A stretch of DNA of 52,841 bases from positions 1-52,841 of the forward strand of contig JAAAJB010000215.1 in the NCBI GenBank assembly GCA_016098155.1. Direction: 5' to 3'. The notes beneath the pieces were generated by a model that worked only from the letters and a program-made list of their open reading frames with translations, did not search any database and was not told the origin of the DNA. The stretch is from Actinomortierella ambigua (lineage: Eukaryota; Mortierellomycota; Mortierellomycetes; Mortierellales; Mortierellaceae). Position 1 is the stretch's first letter, and every line of letters starts with the position of its first letter. Below, piece after piece: positions 10,525 through 21,700 of this stretch. Position numbers and translations under genes: made by a program.

Positions 10525-13500
10525 TCAATAATCCAACGGGTCCGAAAAATCATCCATGAGGGCCGCTAAATCATCGTCGTCGATCTCAACAAAGTCGTTG
10601 CCCCCAGAAGACGACAACACCACCCCGCCTGGACCTCTACCACCACTGTGATTATGGCGGGTGCCACTCGAATCTTTCTTGAGTAGCTCATGTCGACGAG
10701 CGTATGGCATATAGCTCTCAATGCCGCCTCCGCCATCCTTGCGTCTCTCTTCAAAACTGACTGCCTCTTCCTCGCTGCTGCTCTCCTCTTCATCCAGGCG
10801 AAGGACACGACTTTTGCTCTGGCGTGGTGGCGGCGGCTGCGACAGTTCTTCTACGTCGGAGTTCTTGCTGGCCTTGGCAACGTTCTCATCATCGTTTGTT
10901 GGCCGATACCATGTGTTTGTGGTTGGTACAGGCGGGAGAATCATGACGTTTGGTGAGATGGCGAGGCTTTCCATGATCGGTAGAGCCAAGGGCTCGTTCG
11001 AGGCGCCAAAACCGTGAGTGACGTTGACAATCACACCAACTTCACAGCCCTCTTTAGACCACCGTTCGGGTAACGGCGAGCGAGGCTCATCAACTGACGC
11101 AAACGTGGTGCCCGAGCTTGCACTCCTCCTGCTGCTCGTACCTCGCGGAAACTGACGATGACTCTGGCTGCTATTAAAGTCAAACACCAAAGGTGGAGGT
11201 GCACCTCCACGTCCTAGATGCATGCTATGGTCGCTTTCGTCGGGCCCGCCCCCTTGCTCAGGAACGATACCGCTAAACATCTCACCGTCATCATCGTCAG
11301 AAGAATCGAGCAGGCGTCGCTTCCTGGACTGACTAGAGTTAAGCGTCCTCCTCCTGCGAGAGCGATGCGCATGGTCATTGTCGCCTGAGCCATCATCGAC
11401 ACGGTAGTTCTCTACTGCGGATGCTCCTTCTCTGGTACCAACTTGTACGTTCGGGCGGCGGCGCGAGGACGTCAAACCCAGCACATCATCTAGACCTTGC
11501 ATGATCTCAAAGTCATCTTCATCATCGTCAGAGCAGATGACAATGTGCGCAGGGGGTCGAGTGGTTCTTGGCCGTGTCGCTAGTGAGCTGGTGCCGCTTG
11601 TTCTCATATCGCTGCTCTTGCCTTTGCCCTTCTGTTCCCGATCATTTGCAGATAATGCTTGATCCGATTCGCTAGTTGAGCCAATGACAGGGCAAAACAG
11701 ATCTAGTGCCAACTGCCGTGGTCCCCTGCCATCCGAATGTTTCTTGGCTCTCACGCGTCTTGCAGCAGGCTGTCTATTGCGCATGGTGGAGGTTTCTTCT
11801 TCCCCTTCCATCGGCAGGTGACCCATCATCCGCGTTCCGTACTCGTCCCTGGAGGGATATCCTACGGCCTGCATGAGTAGTTCACTCCTTGAGACAGAAA
11901 GCTGCCACAGACTGCGCACAAAGGCTTGTGTGGTGGAAGAATGACCGACAATCGATGTCGGGTCAAGTCCAGGGGCCATTGCCTTCTTCTTATCAAAAGA
12001 CCGGTCAAACACACTCCTGTTCATAGACTGTTGGTCAAAGACCTTGCCAAGTCGTTTGACCAAGGCTTGAGAGGCTGTCTCGAATGTGATCCGTCGAACA
12101 CTCCGCTTGGGGATGAGATACCTACACTGGAAACGCGCCATTTCTTCGTCATCCAAGAAAGCAGAGGTGTTGACAGCCCCCGTTGACGACGAGGTCAGTG
12201 TTCCATCGTTCAGTTTCCGTCGTTTCCTGGGGCCTTTTGTCGCCGATGGATCCTCGTATGGCTCTGCCTCAATCCGCACCATGTCGACTTGTGGGTATGG
12301 TCCTGGCGGAAGGATACGAGGCGACTGACGGTAGTATTCAAGATAGGAGCCGCTTGAGATAGACTTTTGCACATTCTTGTACTGCGTGACAGATCTGCGA
12401 TACTTTTGCTCTTCTTGACCCTCTGACAACAGCAGGCAGATCTTGCCCTTGCGCTTGCGGCCTGTACGACCCATGCGTTGCAGCTATCGGTCATGATGAG
12501 GCATGAAAAAAAAATCCAGATTAGTCCGTGTACTTTGACCGTCTCTTTTTTTAGGGCAAGAGTGCAAAAGAATACATTACCATGCGGATCGGGGATGAAT
12601 GACTGTCATAACAGATGATAAGGTCAACATCACCAATATCCAGGCCTTCTTCGCCGATTGAGGTTGCAACAAGTACATTGTGGTGTCCCTTTTGGAAATC
12701 GGAAACCAACTACATGGATGCACGGAGATAAAAGAATGTAAGTGGAATGTCAATCCCTGACAAGCAACGCAACAGGAAAAAAAATTAAGGAGAGAGAAGG
12801 CCAATCGTGAATACATACTTTTTGCTGCTCTTTTTGGGTGATTCCCTTCTTGCCTTTCGCAGATGCTTGCCCGACAAAGCTGGAGACTCGAATCATTGGC
12901 CGGTGTGCATCCAAGACTCGCGTGATCTCTTCGACCGACTCACGATAGTTGGCAAAGATCATAATTCTAGTCTGCAGCTGGTCTTCGGATCCGTTGACAT
13001 CTGGTTCTGCTGGTACGGAACCACCATCAGCGTTGGTGGATGACGATCGCGACTCAATGCCATCAGACCTGTCCTGGTGCTGAACAAAGTGCTCGACCAC
13101 AATACCGACAAGACGTTCCAGTTTCGGATGGCCAATAAAGTTGGCCTGGTTCTGGAGTGTCACAAGTCGGTTCATCAAACGTCCAAAGGCTGGCAGTGTC
13201 TGAAGCGTCTTCTTGGCAAGAGATGATGTCTCAACATCATGACCAGAGGAGGCGCCTCCACGACCTCGACCTCGGCCGCGACCACCCCGGCCCCTTCCGC
13301 CACCACCTCGCCCCCTACCTCTGCCTCGAACCGGATGGCCGCCATCGTCATCGTCATCCAGGTCCAGATCGTCGTCACCAGCGGCATCGAGAGCTGCGGA
13401 GCCTCCGCTGCCATGGCTCAAGTAGCCGACGCGCGCCAGTTCCGCAGGGTCCGCCAGGTTAACAAAGAACGGCCGAATGCCATGAATGGTCAACAGTTCA

Positions 13501-15251
13501 TAGGCGTGGATAATTCCCGAGCACAAAGTGGACAATCTCCTCACTTGTCCCATGGTGTCCTGGCCGTGTCCGGTGTTGCGAAGATAAAAATCCCTGCCTC
13601 GGATCACTTGGAAGCGCGTGAGAGACGAAAGCTCTGCTGTTTCGATCACGCCAAATTTGGACAGCTTCTCCAAGTATTGCTTTGTCATCCCTTTGAACTC
13701 ATCACGGATCTCTGAAAGTGTCCGGCCAGGGGGCACCACAATCTCTTGAACGACCCGTTGAAAGACATACGGCCTCAGATCCATGGAATCCTCAGTGCGG
13801 AGCTCGATGGATGCAATATTGAGGTTATTGATGACTTGTTGGACGGTCTTAATATCGCTGCCTGGAGTTGCTGTTAGCGCCAAAATCCGAACATCTGGGT
13901 TGACCGGTGTAAGATATCGCACCACCTCTGAGAATGCGTAGTTTCCAGTCGCCCGATGTGCCTCGTCTACCACCAAACAAACAATTGTCCGTGCAGGACA
14001 GGTGTTTGAGTGAAGATCGTTCTGAAGGACTTGAGGTGTGCAAAAGATGACCCGCTTTGTGATCCAAGCTTGCTTGCGAAAGTCTGAATTCTGCTGGCCA
14101 GTCAACTCGATCGTGTCTCTTTGGGGGATGCCGCAAATTTTGAAACATGCCTCAATTTGTTGACTGACCAGAGGTCGAGTTGGTGCCATGAAGATGACTT
14201 TTGATTCTGGGAACCATCGATAATAGTTGAGCATGACGACAGCGGCAATGAATGTCTTGCCCAGTCCAGTTGGCAATGAAACAAGCGTGTTGGTGAACAA
14301 TGCACGACGTGTGATGTTGAACTGGTAATCACGCTTCGGGTAGTTGTTGGGATATTTCCAAGTCAGAACAGCTGCTCGGTCAATGGTATGGTGAGTTGGT
14401 CGAGCAGGCGCACTCGATGCCGGCGCACGTTCAGGGCTTCTGAAGTAAGCGGATGTAAAGTCGTTGCTGTTGTCTGATGCTGGAACCCACGAGCTACTCG
14501 ACGCGGAGCCGACAATGGAGGTGCTGGACCCTGCTCGAGGCAGCTGGTTGGTAGATGGGCGAAAAGATAGCGAGGTTGTATTGTTGGATGCAGGTGTGGG
14601 TCCAGTTTGTTGTCGACCAAAAATAGGGAAAAGCTTTGCCTGGGCTTGAGCAGGGCCTTGCGCTTGTGCTTGTGCTTGATTTGGTGTGCGAGTGTGCGGC
14701 CCCATTGGTGCAGTCCCATCTTGCGTCCCCTCGTCCAGCCATCCGTCGTCCAAATCTCCGAGTTCCTCAAAGTCATCCTGCTGCATAGAGGCTGCCACCG
14801 GTGGTTGTGGTGCTTGGTTCACAGAGCTGGTTAGCGTCCTTGGGGTTGATACTGACCCTGCTGGATTCTTGGTTGCACTGGAAGGACTACATGACATCCC
14901 TGGGAGTGCGTTGCTGGAAGTTGGGTTGGCTGGGCCTTTGCCTCCATTGCGAAACTGACTGAAATAGTCCTTGACAGGTTTGGGTGGGTGGGTCGCAGAC
15001 CCCGATGTCTTCTGGCCCGTAGATGCCGCGCTTGCACCAAAGCTATTGGGTCGTGTCGGTATGGATGCTCCTGTCCTGCTCGTGCTTGTAGTAGACAATG
15101 ACGCAAAGACTTTGTTTGGTTTGGCCACGGGAGGTGGAATGGAAGTCGCCGGCGCAGGCGCATGAATGACATCATTGAGCAAAGAATCGTCATCAAGAGC
15201 GGCCAGATCATCAAGACCCTCGAAATCATCGAAGCCATCGTCCTCCTCCAT
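10525..15251 (-). CDS. MPH1: Mph1/FANCM-type ATP-dependent 3'-5' DNA helicase
   Basis: Exons 15251-12819, 12709-12581 and 12483-10525 close in phase: 1,506 aa. After a 300-residue disordered N-terminus, the SF2 core is clear: [14 protein letters not shown], Walker A LPTGLGKT (326-333), APTRPLV, DEAH (429-432) and TATPG (460-464), then the helical insert, [11 protein letters not shown] (about 766), [19 protein letters not shown] in exon 2 and [12 protein letters not shown] at the start of exon 3. There is no ERCC4-type nuclease tail, as expected for fungal Mph1. The remaining 600 residues are Ser/Asp-rich and disordered. The family remodels replication forks and D-loops and suppresses crossovers in the nucleus. 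An Asp-rich plus Arg-Gly repeat (about 625-666) inside the core is unusual. ATG 15251 starts an acidic [15 protein letters not shown] segment; no earlier ATG is in frame nearby. Confidence 0.96.
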
Positions 15252-15594
15252 GGTGAAAGTTGTCGACCATGTATGCTGGTCAGTGGGGTAATGGTAAAAA
15301 GAACGAAGGGCGAGCTGTGCAGCCACTGGGATGAATACGAAGAGTTGGTGGCAACTGAAGGCAAAATTTCCGTGTCAGACCGTCAAACAAGATCAGTATC
15401 GTATGTATCGGGCCCAATACCATCAGAGCTCTCACCTCACAGCTGAACTGAGACCAATTTGCCAAATTCTCACTTGTCTAACATCCACCCTTGAACAGTC
15501 AAGACTAAGCTTTGACGCGCTCTAGCTGAAACATCATTGTGTGATTCTCCCACACACGATTACGACAGCAAGCGTCCCTCCACACTTTGGCTCA

Positions 15595-15783
15595 TCAGAT
15601 AATGATGTGATGCTCTGCTCTCAGAAGGACTCCTTCCTGTTGAGCCGGCGCGGCCACAAAGCATAGGAATCTGTCACGAATCGCTAGACGCATCTCTTCG
15701 TAGTCTATTTGTGTATCTTCAGAACTTTCAACTTCCTCAATCAAGCGACTGGTTTTGGTGACCCAGACTGCTTGCTGGCTCAT
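15595..15783 (-). CDS. Small hypothetical protein, 62 aa
   Basis: This ATG-started ORF lies 343 nt upstream of the MPH1 start on the same strand. The protein has a mixed, non-repetitive composition (RLIEEVESSEDTQIDYEEMRLAIRDRFLCF), with an acidic first half and an amphipathic helix-like middle, unlike the low-complexity shadows elsewhere. I do not recognise it and see no signal peptide or membrane segment. No good splice donor is seen before its stop, so it would be a single-exon gene; it could also be an upstream ORF in a long MPH1 leader or a chance ORF. Confidence 0.35.
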   Translation of the reverse strand: MSQQAVWVTKTSRLIEEVESSEDTQIDYEEMRLAIRDRFLCFVAAPAQQEGVLLRAEHHIII

Positions 15784-17010
15784 GTTGCGAGCTTCTCTGC
15801 CGTATTACGAGACATGAGATGAGCCAATGCACCTCAAAAAACGGCGCCTCCTTTTTTTATGCAATCTAATCAATTCAATGTTGCGATAGGGCAGCCACCG
15901 TGTAGTTTTGTTTCTCTTTCTCCTTTCTCGCTAGTAACGGGGCTATGTTGCATGCTTTCGTGGCTGGATAGTCCAATAAGTCAGTTCTGCATGGTCGTAT
16001 CTCTTTTGTCCATTTTTACTTTTTTTTACATAATTTTTCTTGCGATACTTCATGCATCGCCGATTAGTGCCCATGCCATCGAGATCCAATCGGTCTCCGC
16101 CCCACACTGCCCCTCATCGGCGAGCCTCCTTCGTGCTGCAAAGCACTGCCTTGTCAAACTGCGGGTGTAGCTACTATCGAGTCTCCTGAGCACTGTTTTG
16201 ACAACGCAGGCTGACCTCATTCCGTTCAGGAACAGGATTTTTACCTCGATATATCGGGTTATCAGAACTACCGGTCGTTTAAGCCTTCCTCTCCTGTCAG
16301 CCTTGCTACCTTATGTGGTGACCTTTGATCTTTTCTGGGCTCCTAGCATCACTTTGTTCCCTTTATGCAGTCAACCTCTCAGCTTTAGATACTGGCTTCT
16401 CTACTGGTATCTGGCAACAGACGAAACGGCAATGCTGTTTCATCTGCCATCTTTGAGTATAAAAGACTTAGATTCTGCCTTCGGTCTTGGTGAATCAACG
16501 TCAACATCTTGCTTCTCCATTTCCCTCACAAGTCAAGTAAGTATAGTCCTCCCTCCCCACACCACTTCCTTGCTGTCATCCGAATGATCTGTTCCGAGTC
16601 CATTTGTAAACATCTTGCAAAAGTTAATCATGTTTCGCCACATTTCACGGATCGCGTCTTGTAGTCGCCACCAGCATTTTCTTACCTCTTTCGATCACAA
16701 GCAAAGGTATAGGGGGTATCACTATTCTTCCTGAACCTGAATGTGCATGCAACTGGCTGTTGTCTTACCTCTCCTCGCAACGTATATTTTTTTCGGTTTA
16801 TTTTCTTTCGTTTCCACTTTCTGTTCTCTGTTTATTCTTTATCTTTCTCTTCTTGTAATCCTGTTTTCTTTGGTGTTATTCTTTTCTTTTTTTTTCTCGT
16901 TTCTATTTTCTTCTCCTTTGATCTCTCTTGTTTCTCTTATTGTCTTTTTTTTTGCTTCCAAAGTGCAACTAACCTTCCCCTCATATCCAACCTTCAAAAA
17001 ACATCAAAAC
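15784..17010 (+). promoter_or_regulatory. Promoter and probable spliced leader of the secreted-protein gene
   Basis: About 1.2 kb without a supported coding region. A TATA box (GAGTATAAAAGAC) lies at 16455-16467. About 70 nt downstream a consensus splice donor (CAA|GTAAGT) starts at 16537. The stretch 16780-16975 is strongly pyrimidine-rich and ends at a possible acceptor (TTCCAAAG, 16959-16966) some 45 nt before the ATG. I infer transcription from about 16490 and one leader intron of about 430 nt. Only RNA mapping could confirm this. The left part (15784-16400) shows nothing recognisable. Confidence 0.5.
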
Positions 17011-17322
17011 ATGAAGCTTTCGTCCGCTCTCCAGACTCTGATGGTGATGGTTGTGTCGTGCAACCTGGTCTCTGGCTACACGCTCATGCGGTGCAAGCAC
17101 GACAACCGGAGTATGGAGGCCGATTGGGACCACACGAAGGAGATCTGCAATCAGCTTGGGAGTGGCAGTCGGTTGATGCGCGTCTGTTTGCGGGCCGCCC
17201 AGGAGTATTGCATGGTCGAGGCCTCGGCGGGCGACAATCAGGATGTGCAACTCAATCAAATCGAGGCCTTCAAGGCGAGATGTATCCAAGAGAATAGTGC
17301 CAACACCGTTAGCACATGCTGA
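17011..17322 (+). CDS. Small secreted protein with six mature cysteines
   Basis: A single exon encodes 103 aa. Residues 1-22 are a signal peptide (MKLSSALQTLMVMVVSCNLVSG, a basic start, hydrophobic core and small residues before the cut). The mature chain of about 80 residues has six cysteines, an even number fit for three disulfides, in short helical-looking segments (RCKHD, EICNQ, RVCLR, EYCMV, ARCIQ and a C-terminal STC). I do not recognise a family. Size, secretion signal and cysteine count fit the lineage-specific small secreted proteins common in soil fungi, but a role in signalling, defence or interaction is not shown. A TATA box, leader intron and pyrimidine tract upstream suggest a well-expressed gene. 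Confidence 0.75.
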   Translation: MKLSSALQTLMVMVVSCNLVSGYTLMRCKHDNRSMEADWDHTKEICNQLGSGSRLMRVCLRAAQEYCMVEASAGDNQDVQLNQIEAFKARCIQENSANTVSTC

Positions 17323-18684
17323 TGCACGGACAAATTCATACACACATACAAGTTAATACACTCAAACGCTTCAACATATTTGTTATTGAATCAGGCACTT
17401 GATGTTTTTGATTCCAGCTCGTTGAACTGGCATCAATAGTGAATGGCGGTCAATAATCCGACCATTGATAGTACCTGGATCTAGGACACCAAACGTTTTT
17501 TTAGTTGTCAATCTTTTTTTTTTCTGCTGTAGGCTTAATAGACTCGCGATTTCTATTTTCTCTTTCCTCTTCCTATGTAAGAACTGAGAAAAGGCAAGCG
17601 AAAAAAGGTACAGCATACTCTCACGCACTCGCACAGACACGAAGTGGCAAACTGGGCCAAAGTCATGACTTTTTGCCATTCGGTGTCACCGATCCCCCTT
17701 TTTTTTGTTGGGTTGCAGTCCGCAACTTCAGTGCTCAAATGTTCAACCACTGCCAAAGTGCTTTTGCATTCCGTGAGACCTCCTTCGTCTTTGGTTATTA
17801 GGGTATCGTTCATGATGAGAAGTCCAGGTACTCGAGGGTGTAAAGTAATGGTCGTGGACTGTGATAGAGCAGTGCGCAGAGTCCTTTCTGTTCACAACTC
17901 ACTCTCCCTTCCTCCCTTTCCCCTTTCCCCTTTCCCCTTCCCAATTTTTTTTTTTTTTTTTTTTTTTTGCGATTTCGCGCCAAAAAACAAAAAAAAGAGT
18001 CGAAGAGCCTCCTATCGAAGTGGGTGTCGAGGAGGAGAGGAAGAGAATGAATCATTGCGTTCACGAGATATCTCCACATATCCCACCGACCCTAATAAAT
18101 ACTATGTTTTGTCCCCCATACACCCTAAAGTGGCAGCATCCTATTGATATCAAATTTATTCATACCAAGGAAGTGATCTCTTCCAGATACGTGGGAGATG
18201 AGCGGATTCATAACCAAAACAAAAACAGACAATAGAAAAAGATCGAGTGCTTTAATGTACATGAAAGAGGTGGGTGGTGAGTATGTGTGGGCAAAAGAGT
18301 GAGAGAGAGACAGAGAGAGAGGCAGACAGAGAGAGAGGGTGTGTGTGTGTGTGTGTGTGTGAGGAGACGTAATGTAGAGGGGCAAGACAATGGCGATAAA
18401 CGTAGATGAGAGAGAGGGAGGGTGCGGATGCAAGATTGACATATTGAAGAAGGAAAAAACAAAAACAATAAAGAACGGACAAAAAACAAACAAGGATCCT
18501 TGCTCAGCAAGGTGCCAGTAGCCGCCTGATCACAACAGAACAGAAAACAAACATACAAGAAAAACGTACGCGCAGCTCAATCTTTTTAGCTTGCAAGGAA
18601 AGTACAAAGTAATGCTCTTCCCGGCGAGGAATTGAAAAGAAACACCACGAGAAGAGATTTGGACTAAAATTCTTCTTGATTTCA
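17323..18684. other. Convergent 3' intergenic region with simple repeats
   Basis: The region separates the ends of two convergent genes. It contains a T24 run at 17945-17968 preceded by CCCCTTT repeats, and a compound purine tract that passes into (GT)n at 18339-18361. Short ORFs exist on both strands but are low-complexity or not conserved by eye. The 3' untranslated regions of both flanking genes should lie here. Confidence 0.6.
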
Positions 18685-18746
18685 TCAAGGAGATGTTTCC
18701 TGGGTATGGTGCGCAGAATGCTGCTGCTGGTGTTGTTGTTGCTGTT

Positions 18747-18777
<31 letters not shown>

Positions 18778-21700
18778 TTGCTGCTGTTGTTGATGATTTT
18801 TATGATTCGTATATGGCCCACCTGATGAGGGGTTTGAGGTTGCAGGGTGCTTGGAATTCGATCCTACTGACGGCCCGGGGGCGTCAGAATCGAGGCTTGT
18901 TGGTGCAGGGTCCGAGTAAAGAGGGCCAGGTCTGCCGAAATGGTGGGCCGTGGATGGTGCAGCTGAGCTCGTTGAATAATTCGCGCCAAGACTGCTCATA
19001 CTGCCGCCTCCACCTCCAAGGTGAGTGCCCCTCACGCTTCCAATATAGGCAGCGTTAGACCCACCTTGGTCGTGGTCCGTCAACTCGTACAGGGATACCG
19101 ATGACCTCTTGCGACCAGCCATCTGTTCTACAGGCATGGGCCCTCCGGGAGCAAGTGGTGGCGTCGACAGTGTGGGCGGGATGGTGACTGGGCCAGCGGG
19201 AATCGAGCCTGTGGCGTAGTGACGCAAGGAGTCAGAGGGGTAGTCGTCGCTGGGTCGCGGCCCTGGGCGATAGAGATGATGAGGTGGAGCGATAGACGAC
19301 CGTGGCGGGCTTTCATACTTTGAAAGATGGTCTAGATGGCCATCCGTGACGAAAAGCGTCGTCGATTCTGGTGATAAACCCGGGCGATGGTGCTCTCGTG
19401 AATCTCCTTGATATGGGGATGATAATCTCCCTATTCCTACAGCCGTCTCTAGCCTCCCTGTAGCGGGGTACCCTTGAAGCTGCACAGCGTGCTGCCGCGG
19501 TGGATATGTGCTTGACGGGGCACTCACATTAGATGCTACAGTTGAAGACGATCGTCTTGGTATGGCATCTCTCGAGTGCGAGGAAGATGTAGCATACTGT
19601 GAACCAAAGGAACTAGCGTAGCGTGGGTCCTCCCGATACACTGGGGCAGGTTCAGACGAATGCCATGTGGACGGCAGTCCAGATGCAGTATGCTGTACAG
19701 TCGAGGTTACTACACTCGTGGAACTATGCTGGGGTCGGTTGTCACTTGGCGAGATGGGTCGCGATGAGTGGTGTAGAGTTGTAGCGTGTTGATACAAAGA
19801 GGTGGGCCTACTATACTCAGAGGCCCTCCTGACCGTTAGACGATGCTGTTGGGGAGCTGGATCTGTCTCCCTTACACGAGATGCCTCTGTGGTCGTCGCA
19901 TTGGACGACTGAAGCAAGGGCGAGCCGTGGCTATGGTGTGGCTGAAAGTAGAACTGGCGATCAGACGATGACGAGGAGGACAATGGTGACGAAGGGCGAA
20001 TTTCGTGACGGAATGAAAATGTTGATGTGGCGGTGGAAGGTGTTGTTGGATTGGAGATCGACATGGTAGCTCTTGACATTGGTCGCGCTACCAAGTCCCC
20101 ATCTCTCGACCGAGGGTCGGCTACAAGGATGGGAGCCGAGTAGAATGCAGCCGAACCCGGGATAGCTGACGGCGAGGGTGGTGGCATGTTTAAGGTCAAG
20201 TTCAAGGACGGAGGTTTCCTCGTGCTTAAATTGCCTGGAGGTTGTGCCCCCGGGCCCGAAAGAGACAAGCGGCGACCCGTGCTGTACGGGTGTTGATGGA
20301 GAGGATGAGTCTGGGGATGTGTGCTCGAGCCTGGCCGATCTCTGTCCAGCAGTGATAGGACGCTAGCACGGCGTCTGCCCATCGCTACTGTTGAGTGATG
20401 ACTCTGGTGATGTGGGCTCATGGATGGAGAGTGAACCGTTGTCGGGGACGTGGTTCTCGGCTCCACGGTAGAAGTTGGTGAAATAGCCGCCTTGGAGTAC
20501 GTGTGTAAAGCTGGTGGCAGACCTGAGTGCTCACTGCCTAGTGAAACATCCGGTGATGGTAGGGGCGACGTACTTGGTGCGAGTATAGGATGTCGAACAG
20601 GATCACGTCCCACCATGTCAAACGGCGGCAAATGCACTGTTGACAAATGAGGAGGTGGCTCCTTTGACATTGGATGAGGCGCGTACCTTGGAGACTCTGA
20701 TACGTCTCCAGATCGTGCTGTCTCTTGTCCTTGGGCGACTGTAGAGCCTAGTTGTCCATCTCTTAGGGATGTCAGTTCCACAAAGGGATCAGAGGACTGT
20801 CTCCTAGATACTGCAACAGAGCCATCGAAGGAAGCCGCGTGGCCGTTGGTCACTGACTGAAGCGATAGTGCTAGCAGTGATGATGCTGCTCCATCGTGAA
20901 GTGGGCTCGACAAGGGATAAACCAAGTTTCCCTCAGGTGTCATTGAGGGGCGGTACTGAAAGCTCCCGCGCCGCTGATCGACATCTTGAAACGGTGACAT
21001 TGACGGGGTCGAGAGAGGGCTCTGCTCTTGACCACCACAAGTGGAGCTCGAATCCGAGACGACAGATTCAGTGACCAGGGCAGGAGGCCTAATCGCCTTA
21101 AATGCCATCGACTGGGGTGGCACGGAGCTTGGTTGCTCTATGCCTGTGTTCATCATCCGATGTGAGTTATCCTTCGAGGTTTCTCTGTCTACATGAACCA
21201 AAAGGAAGGGGAAGAGACGAAGGCGTGTGTGTAGCGAGGGAGGGAGAGGGAGAAAGGATGTGTTAGGTATACGATGGTTCAGCAGAGTCAGCTGAGAAAA
21301 AAGTCTTTCAAGGCCTGCATGTCTTTACCTGTGACAGGGCGCTGGAGTAATGCTCCATCAGTCAACTTCGCCTGCTGTCCAGGATGTGGAGGATTGAAAC
21401 GCTCTAACAGAGGTGCCAGTACATCAGGAGGAATAGACATATTTGCTTGACGAAGGCACCACAAAGTTTTCAAGATGTTAATCTTAGCGGGAGTCGAAAT
21501 GGAGGGATCTGCCTCCTTCGAGTTGGAGAACTGGACCGAAGCAGCTTCAGTGAGGCACCTCACTGCAGTGAAATTGCAGCAATGCTTCAGTGTTGGCTCC
21601 TTGACTACCTCCTCCATCATGGCCGTAATTCCATTGGCGGAGGTGGCGAGGATGCGGAGAGGAGATTCTCGACGAGGACCGAGTCCAGTCGGACTATACC

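Noticed and set aside
15252..15326. 25-residue N-terminal extension of MPH1
   Set aside because: It would start at GTG; the acidic [12 protein letters not shown] start at 15251 is the first ATG of the frame.
17484..17813. Possible two-exon small gene on the minus strand (MNDTLITKDEGG start)
   Set aside because: A donor and an acceptor can be paired in phase, but the product is short, unrecognised and overlaps T/A-rich sequence; support is too weak.
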